From Pseudomonas kribbensis (GTDB taxonomy: Bacteria; Pseudomonadota; Gammaproteobacteria; Pseudomonadales; Pseudomonadaceae), in the NCBI RefSeq assembly GCF_003352185.1, contig NZ_CP029608.1, positions 1,116,001 through 1,180,000 of the forward strand: a DNA stretch of 64,000 nucleotides. Reading direction: 5' to 3'. The notes below the pieces were generated by a model. The model saw nothing but the letters and a program-made list of their open reading frames with translations. It was not told the DNA's origin and did no database searches. A program made the translations under genes and the position numbers. Shown in pieces: positions 18,365-27,768 of this stretch. Within the stretch, counting starts at the first letter, position 1. Each line of letters starts with the position of its first letter.

Positions 18365-19951
18365 TCAGTCCCGCATTTCGGTCTGGCGTTCGACAGGGTC
18401 GATCAGCACGGCTTTCTGCTGGCGCACCAGCAGGTCGAGAATTTCATCCTGTCGGTCACCCAGGACGCCGTTGAAGCTGATGCCGCTGGATTTGGTCGGC
18501 GCCAGCATCGACACGCGGTACAGCTCGACACTGAGCGGCGAGTCGATGGCCATCGGGCCGCTGCCGTTGGCTGCCAGTTCACCGCCGACCACGATCAGCG
18601 AAACCTGGGCGTCGAACGGGTCGAGCTTGATGTCGCGGTCGGTGTCGGTCAGGTCCTTGATGTGGCCGTAGACGCCGGTCAGGCCGTTGGCCATGGCGAT
18701 GTTTTCGTAGAGGCGGATGTTCACGCTGTTACGAATGCGGATGCCGTGGCGCTTGTTGCTGATGACCTTGTTGCCCCACAGCAGGTTGTCGGCGGACTCG
18801 TAAAGCGTGATGCCGTCGGTGTGGTTCTTGTAGATCTCGTTGTAGGCAACGATGTTGTTCACGCTGTTACGGTCGATCACCAGGCCCGAGAGGTGGTTGT
18901 CGAAGCTTTTGTTGTTGAAGATGAAGCTGTCGTTCACCTCACGGGAAATGATGATCCCGTGCTTCTTCTTCGTACCGTGGACGGTGTTCTCGGCAATGAT
19001 CAGACCGTGGGAACGGTCGTGGGGGTCGATGCCGTAGACGATGTTGTCCTTGTAGGTGTTGCCCTTGACCACGAAGTCGCGGGTCTCGTAGCAGTAGAAG
19101 CCGTACCACATGTCCGAGAATTCGGAACCGACGATCCAGCCGGTCGGCTCGGGACGCTTGAGCACCTTGGCCATGTTCGGCGTGTACTGGGAAATACTCA
19201 CGCCGTAGGACTTACTGTTGGCGTAGCCGAAGCTGGCCATCTTGCTGTTGACGATGTAGGTCTCGGTGCCGCCCCAGGCCAGCAGGAACGGGCGGAATTC
19301 CTTCGGCGAACGGAAAGTCGCCGGGCCGTTGTCCTTCTCGCGCCAGCCGGTGACTTTGGTGTCACGCACGAACAACTGGCCGTCGTTGACCAGGAACGAA
19401 CCGGCCTCCTGGGACAGGCGCAGTTCCTGGGTCTGGCCGTCGATTTCGAGGATGCCTTTGCGGCCCACGACGATCGGCAATTTCGCCAGATACACGCCCG
19501 GAGAGGTTTCGCTGAAGTACTGTTTTGGCAGTTTCTGCGCCAGCTCTTTCAGGTTCATGTAGCCGTCGTCGACGAAGATCGCCTGCGGGATGCCGTGCTG
19601 ACGCACCACCCATTCGGCCATCTTGTTGTCACCGCCGATGAAGTCCTTCAGGGCGTCTTCCTGCATCATCCGGCGCACGCTGATCTTGCCCGGTTTGCTG
19701 CGCACGATCTTCGCGGCAGCGGCCTCTGCGGTGAAGCCGGAGAGGTCGGGCAGTTTCGGCTTGGCCAGCTCCAGCGCCTCGGTCGGTGCGCTGCTGACGG
19801 TGTAGGTCTTGGCCTGTTGCAGCTCCTTGGCGATGGTGACGGGCTTGCCTGGTTGAGGGGCCGCCGGTTCGACGGTGGCGAAGGCGCCAGTCGAGGCCAG
19901 CAGCATTGCGCCGGCCAACAGGCTGAGCGAGCCTTTCCTTGGGTTGTTCAT
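18365..19951 (-). CDS. algG: Mannuronan C5-epimerase AlgG
   Basis: A 528-residue periplasmic epimerase that converts some D-mannuronate to L-guluronate in the polymer. A signal peptide begins MNNPRKGSLSLLAGAMLL; the ATG at 19951 has GGGAG eight bases upstream, so I prefer it to the in-frame ATG at 19978. The parallel beta-helix region contains the catalytic DPHDRSHG motif. AlgG also protects nascent polymer from AlgL as part of the export scaffold. It starts 26 bases after algE. Confidence 0.95.
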   Translation of the reverse strand: MNNPRKGSLSLLAGAMLLASTGAFATVEPAAPQPGKPVTIAKELQQAKTYTVSSAPTEALELAKPKLPDLSGFTAEAAAAKIVRSKPGKISVRRMMQEDALKDFIGGDNKMAEWVVRQHGIPQAIFVDDGYMNLKELAQKLPKQYFSETSPGVYLAKLPIVVGRKGILEIDGQTQELRLSQEAGSFLVNDGQLFVRDTKVTGWREKDNGPATFRSPKEFRPFLLAWGGTETYIVNSKMASFGYANSKSYGVSISQYTPNMAKVLKRPEPTGWIVGSEFSDMWYGFYCYETRDFVVKGNTYKDNIVYGIDPHDRSHGLIIAENTVHGTKKKHGIIISREVNDSFIFNNKSFDNHLSGLVIDRNSVNNIVAYNEIYKNHTDGITLYESADNLLWGNKVISNKRHGIRIRNSVNIRLYENIAMANGLTGVYGHIKDLTDTDRDIKLDPFDAQVSLIVVGGELAANGSGPMAIDSPLSVELYRVSMLAPTKSSGISFNGVLGDRQDEILDLLVRQQKAVLIDPVERQTEMRD

Positions 19952-19977
19952 GTCGGGCACTCCCTTCGCGGTTTGCA

Positions 19978-21459
19978 TCAGAAGCGCCAGATCACGTCGA
20001 TGAACGCGCGGTGCATGTACGAATCGACCTGGCTGCCATAGGCGTCACCCGGCTTGAACACGCCGCCACGGAAACGCACCAGGGCCGAAGGCTCGTCGAT
20101 TGACTGGCTCAGCGCCGCCGGCAGCAGGCCTTGCTTGAAGTACTTGGTGACCACCAGATCCATCTCCTGGCCCAGATCCTTGTTGCCGTCCTGCAGTGGC
20201 AGCGAGGTGCTGGAGAGGATTGCGCCGGTCACGTCGTCGGTGTTGTTTTCCACCGCGTTGATGCCGTTGCTGCCCACCGGCTTGTTGCCGTCCACGCGCC
20301 AGAACTTGTGGTAGATCAGGCTGGCGTCGTACTGGTCGTTGAGCATCCAGGATCCGAACAGCGTGGCGGTCTGCATGTTGTTCATTTCGCCCCGGAACGC
20401 CTCGCCGAAACGGTGAACCCGCGAGCGAGTACCGGTGTAGTTGGAGCGGTTGCTCTCCAGACCGTTCTGTTGGTAATCGGCGCTGGCGCGGGCATAGGCC
20501 GCACCGACCTGCCATTGCGGATCGAGGCGCAGGCGCACGCCGATGTCGGTGGCCCATCCGTTGATGTCTTCGCTGCGCTTGGCCTGCACCGGGCGGGTAC
20601 CGTCGGCGTTCAACGGGTTGACCGTATCGCGGTCGCCGCTCATGCCGGTGATGCTGCCCCAGTAGTTGACGGTGTTGGTGTTGCGCCAGTTGTAGGCGTC
20701 GCTGTCGGCGGTCAGGCCGAGCCAGCTGATATCGCCGTTCTGGGTTTTGTCGAGGGTGTCGCGGGGCACACCCGGTTCGGCGTAATCGAGTTTGCCGTCA
20801 TCGTGGGTGTGATGGCCGCGAATGCCGACCCAGTTGCCCGGTGTCCACTGATACGCTGCATCGGCGTAGGCGTGCAAGCGATCCTTGTCTTTCGGCGCCA
20901 GCTCTTTCAGGTCGGTTCGGTATTCGCTGAAGCGTTCGGCGACACCGGCGTTGGCGCGCAGCAGGGTGGTGTCGAAGGTCCAGTTCAGCGCTTCGATGTT
21001 GGTGTCGCGCCACTGGCCGTCGTCGTTGCGCAGGCGCTGGCGACCGAATTTGAGGATCTCGCCGGGGTAGGGCGTCAGGCCGCTGTAGCCGACCCAGAAT
21101 TCACGCATCGCCAGGTAGTTTTTCTTGGTCTTGCGATCACCGCTGTCGGTGGTTTCGGCACCGTCGGACTGTTGCAGGGTGTCGGTCTCGATGATGTCGG
21201 TCGAGGTCACGGCCTGGCCCATGGCGTAGGCGCTCCACGCGCCGCTTTCGCCGTAGATCCATGGGCGCAGATCCAGGCCGACGCCGTTGACGTCGCCACC
21301 GGGCGCGGTGCCCAGATCACGGTCCTCTTCGGACTGGCCGGTGATTTTCACTTCGAGGCCGAAGTTCTTGGTTTCAGTGATCGCGGCCAGTGTCGGGCAA
21401 GACCAGATCAGCGCGAACGTAAGGCCAATGCCGGCCTTCACGAATGGATTCAACTTCAT
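19978..21459 (-). CDS. algE: Alginate outer-membrane porin AlgE
   Basis: A 493-residue outer-membrane beta-barrel with a signal peptide (cleavage near SCPTLA, residue 25), many alternating Tyr/Trp-rich strands, and a C-terminal Phe (VIWRF) typical of outer-membrane proteins. Family knowledge: AlgE is an 18-strand anion-selective channel that exports alginate with the help of AlgK. The start codon overlaps the algK stop by four bases, implying coupled translation. Confidence 0.95.
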   Translation of the reverse strand: MKLNPFVKAGIGLTFALIWSCPTLAAITETKNFGLEVKITGQSEEDRDLGTAPGGDVNGVGLDLRPWIYGESGAWSAYAMGQAVTSTDIIETDTLQQSDGAETTDSGDRKTKKNYLAMREFWVGYSGLTPYPGEILKFGRQRLRNDDGQWRDTNIEALNWTFDTTLLRANAGVAERFSEYRTDLKELAPKDKDRLHAYADAAYQWTPGNWVGIRGHHTHDDGKLDYAEPGVPRDTLDKTQNGDISWLGLTADSDAYNWRNTNTVNYWGSITGMSGDRDTVNPLNADGTRPVQAKRSEDINGWATDIGVRLRLDPQWQVGAAYARASADYQQNGLESNRSNYTGTRSRVHRFGEAFRGEMNNMQTATLFGSWMLNDQYDASLIYHKFWRVDGNKPVGSNGINAVENNTDDVTGAILSSTSLPLQDGNKDLGQEMDLVVTKYFKQGLLPAALSQSIDEPSALVRFRGGVFKPGDAYGSQVDSYMHRAFIDVIWRF

Positions 21460-22862
21460 AATTTTTCCTCGCCGTCTTCTTCTTGCAGGGCGTGCAGTTG
21501 CAGCGTGTTCTGATTCAGGGCGCCACGGCTGGCCTGTTCCTGTTGCAACAGGCGCTGGGCTTCGGCCAGGCGCTCGGGGGGCAATTGCGCCGCGAGGGTG
21601 GTCGCCAGTTCATCGGCTTGCGGGGTGTTTTGCGCCTTGGCCAACTGGCTGAACACATAGGCATTGAGTGGGTCGGGCTGGGTGCCCTTGCCTTGGGAAA
21701 ACAGCTGGGCAATGGCGAAATCGGCGCTGTTCTGGCCGTTGCGCGCGGCAGTCAGCAGATGGTCGAGAGCCTTCTGCGGATAGACCTTGCCCAGGTAGCC
21801 ACGGCGGTAGATCTGGCCGAGGTAGTAGTCGGCGGCGACTTCGCGGCCGACGGCTTTCTGGAAATGTTCCTCGGCGACTTTCGCGTCGGCCGGCACCAGT
21901 TTGCCTTCGTAGTAGAGCTTGCCCAGCAACAGCTCGGCGCGGGGCTGATCGGCGGCGCGGCCGTTGTCGAGGTACTTCATCATCTGGTCGACGTCGCCCA
22001 GTTCCGGGAAGTCGTAGAGCAGTTGCGCCAGCGTCACCCACGAGGCCGGGTAGCCCGGTGCGATCGGTTCGAGCAGCGATTGCGCGGTTTTTTCGTCGGT
22101 CTTGCCGAGGGTCGAGTCGGCGAGCACACGGGCAACGGAGTCCACGCGCTGGGCCGTGACGCTGCCACGGCTGTAACCGGCCTGCATTTGCTTGATCAGC
22201 TCGGCTTGCTGGTCCGGCTGGGCACGTTTCTGATAGACCGTGGCCAGTTCGACGTAGCAGATGTCGGTGGTGTGCAGTGCGGCCTTGCAGATCTTTTCCA
22301 CGTCATCCAGATGCTGGTCGTAAGTGCCCTGGGTGCGATACAGCAGCACCTGCGCCAGGCCGGCTTCCGGGTAACCGGATTTGCGCCACTGATCGATCTG
22401 CTGCTGGGCGTTGATGTTCGGGAAACTGTGCGGGTATTGCAGGTACAGCATCGCCAACGGGATCAGCGTGTTGCCTTCGCCGTTGGCAGCGGCTTTCTTC
22501 AGCAGGGTTTCGGCTTCGTGATGCTCGGCTTCGGTGGAGCCGGGCTTGGCCACCAGCAAGCGACCGAGTCGGGCCTGGGCACGCGGCGACACATCGGCCG
22601 CTGCGCGATAGGTCGCCTCGGCCTGTTTGATCTGCGCGGGATCGCGGCTGTCGACCTGGATGTCGGCAAGGCCAACCTGAGCTTCGCTGTAACCCAGATC
22701 GGCCAGCGCACGGTAGTTCTGCGCGGCGGTCGCGGTGTCGCCGCGCTTCAGCGCTTCGTTGGCCAGACGCTGGTCGGGCAGGCCGGCGCAACCGGCCAAA
22801 GCGATTGCCATGGCCAGCGTCAGCGGGACCGGCAGGATTCTGATAGGGCTCGTCACGGGCAT
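21456..22862 (-). CDS. algK: Alginate export scaffold lipoprotein AlgK
   Basis: A 468-residue outer-membrane lipoprotein. The signal ends in a LAGC lipobox (Cys about residue 24). The rest is helical Sel1/TPR-like repeats, for example [20 protein letters not shown] near the start. Family knowledge: AlgK localises AlgE and bridges the periplasmic complex. It overlaps algE by four bases and starts 9 bases after alg44. Confidence 0.95.
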   Translation of the reverse strand: MPVTSPIRILPVPLTLAMAIALAGCAGLPDQRLANEALKRGDTATAAQNYRALADLGYSEAQVGLADIQVDSRDPAQIKQAEATYRAAADVSPRAQARLGRLLVAKPGSTEAEHHEAETLLKKAAANGEGNTLIPLAMLYLQYPHSFPNINAQQQIDQWRKSGYPEAGLAQVLLYRTQGTYDQHLDDVEKICKAALHTTDICYVELATVYQKRAQPDQQAELIKQMQAGYSRGSVTAQRVDSVARVLADSTLGKTDEKTAQSLLEPIAPGYPASWVTLAQLLYDFPELGDVDQMMKYLDNGRAADQPRAELLLGKLYYEGKLVPADAKVAEEHFQKAVGREVAADYYLGQIYRRGYLGKVYPQKALDHLLTAARNGQNSADFAIAQLFSQGKGTQPDPLNAYVFSQLAKAQNTPQADELATTLAAQLPPERLAEAQRLLQQEQASRGALNQNTLQLHALQEEDGEEKL

Positions 22863-22871
22863 GTCCTCGAC

Positions 22872-24041
22872 TTAAAGACCGGCAGCCATGGCTTTGTCGA
22901 TCAGCCAGTTCAGGTTCGGGCCACGGTCGCTGTTCACTTCCACCGGGCGGCCGGCGAAGGTGCTGTCCAGCGGCTCGTCAGGCTGGATCTGCACGCGGAT
23001 GTCGGAGGACAGGTCGGCGCTTTTCAGGCTGGTGCTGCTGATGATCTTGCCGGTGCGGGTCTTGTCTTCGCCGGCGATCTGGAAGCTCACCGGGGTGCCC
23101 GGACGCACGTCGCCGAACTGGCGATAGGAGAAGCGCGCATCGACGGTGGCCTGGGTGTTGCGCGGTACCAAGGTGAAGATCACGTCGCCCTTGCTCGCGT
23201 ACTGACCGTCAGCCACCAGTTGCTGGGCCACGGTGCAATCGCACGGCGAGGTGAGAGTGCCGGTCATCTGCTTGCCGAACAGCTCTTCAACCTTTGCCGG
23301 TTGCAGTTGATCTTCGTCCAGATGGCCCTTGAGCACGTCGAGCATGCTGGTGCTGAAAGTCGCCAGCGGTGCGCCCTTGGCGGCGACGCCGTCGGACTTC
23401 ACCAGGCTCTGCACGGTGCCGTCGCGGGGCATGGTGATGTTCATCCCCGGCACGCTGACCAGACCGGCCTGTGCGTGGCTGACGAAATACATGCTGTACA
23501 CCGATTTGAAGACGAAACCCGCTGCCACGAGGCCGATCGCGAAGATACCGGCGCTGAAGGTCACGGCTTTCAGGCGACCGAACGGGGTCATGCCGTGGCC
23601 GCCGTCCTTGACCTTGCGCGCCTTGGTGAAGTTGTCGCGCTGCAGGGTCGCCAGCACTTCGCCGATGCTGACGATGTCGCCGGCCAAGTGCGAAGTGATC
23701 AGGTGGCGCAGGGTCGAAATGTCCTGCGGCTCGAGGTTCTGGAACTGGCAACCGGCGCGGCCGGTCTGGCGGTCGTAAGAGCGCACTTGCAGTTCAACGT
23801 CCATGGCGATGCCGAGGTTGTCGATGACGAATTGCAGGCGCGCCTTGTACACCTGGCCGACGGTCAGCGGCAGTTGCCCGGCATTGAACGCCAGACCACC
23901 GGCGGACAGGTCGATGACCCGCGCTTCGACCGGTGTGCGGTCAGGGCCGAAGAACCGCAGCTTGGCCGGGATTTTCACCCGGGCGTGCTGGCGCTGGGCT
24001 TCGGATTCATGCACTACGTTGACGTTGACGGCGGTATTCAT
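22872..24041 (-). CDS. alg44: c-di-GMP receptor and alginate co-polymerase Alg44
   Basis: A 389-residue protein with an N-terminal cytosolic PilZ domain (about residues 14-110). The c-di-GMP ligands are visible: RQHAR (RxxxR) and DLSAGG (DxSxxG). One membrane helix follows (about 160-180), then a periplasmic HlyD-like adaptor domain. c-di-GMP binding switches on polymerisation by Alg8. The intact PilZ motifs indicate that post-translational control is retained here. Confidence 0.96.
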   Translation of the reverse strand: MNTAVNVNVVHESEAQRQHARVKIPAKLRFFGPDRTPVEARVIDLSAGGLAFNAGQLPLTVGQVYKARLQFVIDNLGIAMDVELQVRSYDRQTGRAGCQFQNLEPQDISTLRHLITSHLAGDIVSIGEVLATLQRDNFTKARKVKDGGHGMTPFGRLKAVTFSAGIFAIGLVAAGFVFKSVYSMYFVSHAQAGLVSVPGMNITMPRDGTVQSLVKSDGVAAKGAPLATFSTSMLDVLKGHLDEDQLQPAKVEELFGKQMTGTLTSPCDCTVAQQLVADGQYASKGDVIFTLVPRNTQATVDARFSYRQFGDVRPGTPVSFQIAGEDKTRTGKIISSTSLKSADLSSDIRVQIQPDEPLDSTFAGRPVEVNSDRGPNLNWLIDKAMAAGL

Positions 24042-24076
24042 GGGGGCGATTTCCTTGTTAATTCAAGAGGGGCAGG

Positions 24077-25558
24077 TCAGACCATCATCAGCAGCACGGC
24101 GACGAAAATGCTGCCGGCGGAGAAGGTCATGGTCCGAGACGACCAGGTGTTGAACCAACGTTGAAAGCTGGCGAGATCACGGGTCAGGGAAGTGGGCTGG
24201 CGAGTCCAGGATTGCTGGTCGAGGCGGAAGAACACGTAGATCTTCACCAGCGCACCGACGATCTGGTTGTAATAGAGAATCACCGGGTAGGCCGGGCCGA
24301 TGCGGTGACCGGAACACGACAGCAGCAGCGTCAGAATCAGGCGGGTGATGCCGATCCACAGCAGGTAGGCGAGGATGAACGCGCCGCCGTATTTGAAGCT
24401 GGCGATGATCGCCACTGTCAGGCCCAGCAGCGAGGTCCACATCGATACACGCTGGTCGAACAGCACCACCGAGGTGAAGGCGCCGAGGCGTTTCACACCC
24501 AGGCCCAGGGCTCGCGAGTTCTGCCGCAGGTTGTTGCCGTACCAGCGGAACATCAGTTTGCGACTGGCCTTGATGAAGCTCTTTTCCGGCGGGTGTTCAA
24601 CGGTATTGATCGCCGCGTCCGGCACGTAGAAGGTGTCGTAGCCCAGGCGCATCAGGCTGAACCAGCTCGACTTGTCGTCGCCGGTCAGGAACTTGAAGCG
24701 GCCCAGTCGCCAGTGTTGCAGCGAGTCGCTTTCGACGTCGGCGATGAAGTCCGGGTTGGTCACCACGGAGGCACGGAACACCGACATCCGGCCGGTCATG
24801 GTCAGCACGCGCTTGGACAGGGCCATCGAGCACATGTTGATGTGGCGCTGGGCGAAACGCAGCTTGTGCCACTCGCTCATGATGTAGCCGCCGCGCACTT
24901 CGCAGAATTCGTTGGTGGTCAGGCCACCGACATTGCCGAACATCTGGAACCACGGCACGGTCTTGCGCACCACGCCTTCGGCGAGCACGGTGTCGCCGTC
25001 GATCACGGCCACCACGGCGCGGTCGTCCGGCAGGTGACGGGAGATCGCACGGAAGCCGTAGGCCAGGCCATCGCGTTTGCCGGTGCCGGGAATGCGCACG
25101 AAGTCGAGCTTGACCCGGTCCGGCGGATTCATCCGCGCCCACAGTGCCTTGACCAGCAGCTCATCGGACATTTCAACGATGGAGCAAACCACGGTGGTCG
25201 GCAGTTCGCAGTCGATGGCTTCGCGGATCACCGAGCTGTAAACCTGCGCGGTGGTCAACGCGTCGATGCGGAAACTGGTGACCATCAGAAACACATGGGA
25301 CGGGTCCGCCGCCTTGCCCAGCTTGCGAACCTTGCGGCGCAGGTGCGGGTAGACGATGTAGAGAAAGATCATGCCGCGCACAAAGTGCGTTGCACCCATC
25401 GAGTAGCGCCAGATACCCACGGCGCCAATCAGGAAAATGAAGTCCTTCGACTCGGAGTCGAACGTGGACTCGGGCAGCATCAGGGCCAGGCCCATCAGCA
25501 GGCTCAGAAACAAAAGCCAGCCGGCGGATTGCAGAAAAAAATGTTTGAGCTTGGACAT
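24077..25558 (-). CDS. alg8: Alginate polymerase Alg8
   Basis: A 493-residue processive GT2 glycosyltransferase in the inner membrane that polymerises GDP-mannuronate. N-terminal helices (about 12-60) precede the catalytic domain, which has VIDGDT (DxD), the DDKSS motif and an LQHWRLGRF acceptor/processivity segment. C-terminal helices form the pore region. The ATG at 25558 aligns with known Alg8 starts; an in-frame ATG at 25567 is also possible, and neither has a strong ribosome binding site. A hairpin lies in the gap to algD. Confidence 0.95.
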   Translation of the reverse strand: MSKLKHFFLQSAGWLLFLSLLMGLALMLPESTFDSESKDFIFLIGAVGIWRYSMGATHFVRGMIFLYIVYPHLRRKVRKLGKAADPSHVFLMVTSFRIDALTTAQVYSSVIREAIDCELPTTVVCSIVEMSDELLVKALWARMNPPDRVKLDFVRIPGTGKRDGLAYGFRAISRHLPDDRAVVAVIDGDTVLAEGVVRKTVPWFQMFGNVGGLTTNEFCEVRGGYIMSEWHKLRFAQRHINMCSMALSKRVLTMTGRMSVFRASVVTNPDFIADVESDSLQHWRLGRFKFLTGDDKSSWFSLMRLGYDTFYVPDAAINTVEHPPEKSFIKASRKLMFRWYGNNLRQNSRALGLGVKRLGAFTSVVLFDQRVSMWTSLLGLTVAIIASFKYGGAFILAYLLWIGITRLILTLLLSCSGHRIGPAYPVILYYNQIVGALVKIYVFFRLDQQSWTRQPTSLTRDLASFQRWFNTWSSRTMTFSAGSIFVAVLLMMV

Positions 25559-25582
25559 GACCGTCATCCGAAGGTGATGGGG

Positions 25583-25623
25583 GCTTCAGGCCGCCCGCCG
25601 ATTCACGGCGTGCGGCTTGAAGC
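25583..25623 (-). other. Hairpin between algD and alg8
   Basis: A 41-base near-palindrome: GCTTCA/TGAAGC outer arms, GCCGC/GCGGC next and CGCCG/CGGCG inner arms, around an ATTCA loop, with three mismatches. There is no T-tract, so it is more likely an mRNA stability or processing element than a terminator. Confidence 0.55.
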
Positions 25624-25641
25624 TCGAGGCTTGCTGCTGCG

Positions 25642-26958
25642 TTACCAGCAGATCCCTTCGGTGCGGGTGCCGGCATCGGTGGCCTTGGCCATGAAACCGA
25701 CCAGGTCGATGACCTGTTTGCCGTGCGGTGCCTGTTGAGCCAGGGAGCGGAACTTCTCGTCGCGGTTGCCGAGGATGATCACGTCGGAGTTGTCGATCAC
25801 CGAGTCGAAATCCGCGTTGAGCAGGGACGACACGTGGGGGATCTTCGACTCGATGTAATCCTTGTTCGCGCCGTGGACACGGGCGTACTGGACGTTGCTG
25901 TCGTAGATGCTCAGGTCGTAACCCTTGCCGATCAGCATCTCGGCCAGTTCCACCAGCGGGCTTTCGCGCAGGTCGTCGGTGCCGGCCTTGAAGCTCAGGC
26001 CGAGCAAGGCGACTTTGCGTTTGTCGTGGCTTTCAACGATGTCGAAGGCGTTCTGCACTTGCGATTCGTTGCTGCGCATCAGCGAGTTGAGCAGCGGTGC
26101 TTCCACGTCCAGGGAACCGGCGCGGTAGGTCAGGGCACGCACGTCCTTTGGCAGGCACGAGCCGCCGAAGGCGAAGCCCGGGCGCATGTAGTACTGGGAC
26201 AGGTTGAGGGTCTTGTCCTGGCAGACCACGTCCATCACTTCACGGCCATCGACGCCCACCGCTTTGGCGATGTTGCCGATCTCGTTGGCGAAGGTCACTT
26301 TGGTCGCGTGCCAGACGTTGCAGGTGTACTTGATCATCTCGGCGACGGCGATGTCCTTGCGGATGATCGGTGCGTCGAGTTCTTCGTACAGCGATTGCAG
26401 AACGTCGCCCGAGGCCTTGTCGAACTCGCCGATGACGGTCATCGGTGGCAGGTCGTAGTCGGCGATCGCGGTGGACTCACGCAGGAACTCAGGGTTGACC
26501 GCCACGCCGAAATCGACGCCGGCCTTCTTGCCGGAGCAGTCTTCGAGAATCGGGATCACCACGTTGGCCACGGTGCCCGGCAGTACGGTGCTGCGCACCA
26601 CGATGGTGTGACGGGTGGATTTTTCACGCAGGACAAAACCGATCTCGCGGCACACTGCTTCGATGTAGTTCAGTTCCAGGTCGCCGTTCTTCTTGCTCGG
26701 CGTGCCGACGCAGATCATCGACAGGTCGGTGTCGCGAATCGCCTCGGCGAAGTTGGTCGTGCCGCGCAGACGACCGGTCTCGATCCCTTGCGCCAGCAAC
26801 TCGCCCAGGCCCGGTTCGACAATGGGGGATTTGCCAGCGTTGATCATGTCGATCTTGTCTTTGGCAACATCGACGCCAACCACGTCATGGCCCCGTGCAG
26901 ACAGGCAACCGGCGCAGACTGCACCGACGTAACCCAAACCAAATATGCTGATGCGCAT
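25642..26958 (-). CDS. algD: GDP-mannose 6-dehydrogenase
   Basis: A 438-residue enzyme that oxidises GDP-mannose to GDP-mannuronate, the committed step of alginate synthesis. The N-terminal Rossmann motif is GLGYVGAVCAG. The catalytic Cys is in FAFGGSCLPKDVRAL (about residue 268). A C-terminal UDPG/GDP-sugar binding domain follows. It is the first gene of the operon, preceded by an 810-base non-coding region, as in Pseudomonas aeruginosa, where transcription depends on AlgU (AlgT) and AlgR. Confidence 0.97.
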   Translation of the reverse strand: MRISIFGLGYVGAVCAGCLSARGHDVVGVDVAKDKIDMINAGKSPIVEPGLGELLAQGIETGRLRGTTNFAEAIRDTDLSMICVGTPSKKNGDLELNYIEAVCREIGFVLREKSTRHTIVVRSTVLPGTVANVVIPILEDCSGKKAGVDFGVAVNPEFLRESTAIADYDLPPMTVIGEFDKASGDVLQSLYEELDAPIIRKDIAVAEMIKYTCNVWHATKVTFANEIGNIAKAVGVDGREVMDVVCQDKTLNLSQYYMRPGFAFGGSCLPKDVRALTYRAGSLDVEAPLLNSLMRSNESQVQNAFDIVESHDKRKVALLGLSFKAGTDDLRESPLVELAEMLIGKGYDLSIYDSNVQYARVHGANKDYIESKIPHVSSLLNADFDSVIDNSDVIILGNRDEKFRSLAQQAPHGKQVIDLVGFMAKATDAGTRTEGICW

Positions 26959-27323
26959 CGCAATTACCTCTGTATATATCAGGCCGTTAGAGGGCCGGAG
27001 TTAATGGTGTTCAGCGGTCTTAGTGCACTCGAAAGTGTGACTTGCAGGCGTCACAATGCCGTGTGCAGGCATACTAAGTTTCGAGTGTCTAAATAAGTGC
27101 ACTCAAGATGTGCGCAACCAGGCCTTATTGTTGTGACATGCCCTGTTATGCAGCGGATCCTCTGGCAAGAGGACTCTTGTGCAATCTCGTATTGCGCGCC
27201 CGATGTCAGGCGCAGGCCTGTAGATCGGGCGGTTGGGTGCTCAGGCGAGCACGTTTATAAGGGCGCGGCCTTGGCCTTGTAGGGGATATTGATGGTGCGT
27301 ATCTCCTGTCCTTCGCTAGTTGT

Positions 27324-27353
27324 CCAGAGTTGTTATCCATTCAGGCAAGTTGC
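27324..27353 (-). promoter_or_regulatory. Candidate AlgU promoter B for algD
   Basis: On the minus strand GCAACTT (27353-27347) is followed after 18 bases by TCTGG (27328-27324). The spacing is slightly long for AlgU, but the resulting leader of about 360 bases is close to that known for P. aeruginosa algD. The -35 lies inside the CAAGTTG/CAACTTG dyad. Confidence 0.3.
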
Positions 27354-27430
27354 TGTGACAACTTGGTTACATGGTTTTGATCTCTGCGTAAGTTATCTCG
27401 TACATATTCGGCGAGAATCGTTACCGGTGG

Positions 27431-27457
27431 TATGAGCTATGCATTTGGACATAGTTC
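27431..27457 (-). promoter_or_regulatory. Candidate AlgU (sigma-22) promoter A for algD
   Basis: On the minus strand GAACTA (27457-27452) is followed after exactly 16 bases by TCATA (27435-27431). The known AlgU consensus is GAACTT-N16/17-TCtgA. It would give a leader of about 465 bases, longer than in P. aeruginosa. One -35 mismatch and a partial -10 keep this tentative. Confidence 0.4.
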
Positions 27458-27581
27458 CTGTCCGCTCATCGCGAAATCTGAAATTTTTTGAAATATTGAG
27501 AAAGATGGCACTGCTCTCATATTGATAGCACTTTCCATTTCGCCCTTTATTAATAGGCAGATAATCGCGTTAGATGGTTTT

Positions 27582-27632
27582 GTGCCACTACCCGGAAAAA
27601 ATTTGGGTGCCACTACTGAAAAAAATGACAAC
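27582..27632. repeat. Imperfect 25-base tandem repeat in AT-rich DNA
   Basis: GTGCCACTAC occurs at 27582-27591 and again at 27607-27616, each followed by an A-rich tract (CGGAAAAAA and TGAAAAAAA). The 25-base period lies in the most AT-rich part of the window. It may be a remnant of a mobile element end or a regulatory array; neither is proven. Confidence 0.45.
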
Positions 27633-27727
27633 TGTCGAGTGAAAGAAAAGATAGAAATGGGGGTGATGTTTTTATGGCGCCAATAAATCGGCGAAAAGAA
27701 GGGAGGTTTTTTTGACGTCGTGCGAGG

Positions 27728-27757
27728 TGCACGACTCTTTATATAAAGAGTCGTGCA
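27728..27757 (-). terminator. 30-bp perfect palindrome after yaaA
   Basis: A fully symmetric sequence centred on TTTATATAAA, with outer arms TGCACGACTC and GAGTCGTGCA, lies 11 bases past the yaaA stop. It lacks a T-tract on the minus strand. It may act as a terminator-like hairpin or as a protein binding site. Confidence 0.5.
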
Positions 27758-27768
27758 ATGGGCATGCT

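Larger units (their letters stand above)
26959..27768 (-). promoter_or_regulatory. algD upstream control region
   Basis: About 810 bases without a convincing gene. It contains a perfect 9-bp inverted repeat (CACTCGAAA at 27026-27034 and its complement at 27079-27087), a CAAGTTG/CAACTTG dyad (27346-27365), two AlgU-like promoter candidates, an AT-rich stretch (about 27460-27720) with a short tandem repeat, and a 30-bp palindrome near the yaaA end. The length fits the long upstream control region known for algD. I did not find a convincing AlgR site. Confidence 0.6.

Noticed and set aside
21483..24164. An 893-codon plus-strand open frame across algK and alg44
   Set aside because: Antisense shadow of two well-supported alginate genes, with no recognisable domain or ribosome binding site.
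10703..26958. A disrupted or rearranged alginate operon
   Set aside because: All twelve genes are intact, in canonical order, with key motifs present; no frameshift or insertion seen.
27437..27631. A 64-codon minus-strand frame in the algD upstream region
   Set aside because: It lies in AT-rich DNA where the tandem repeat falls inside the frame, has no ribosome binding site that I can see and no recognisable similarity.
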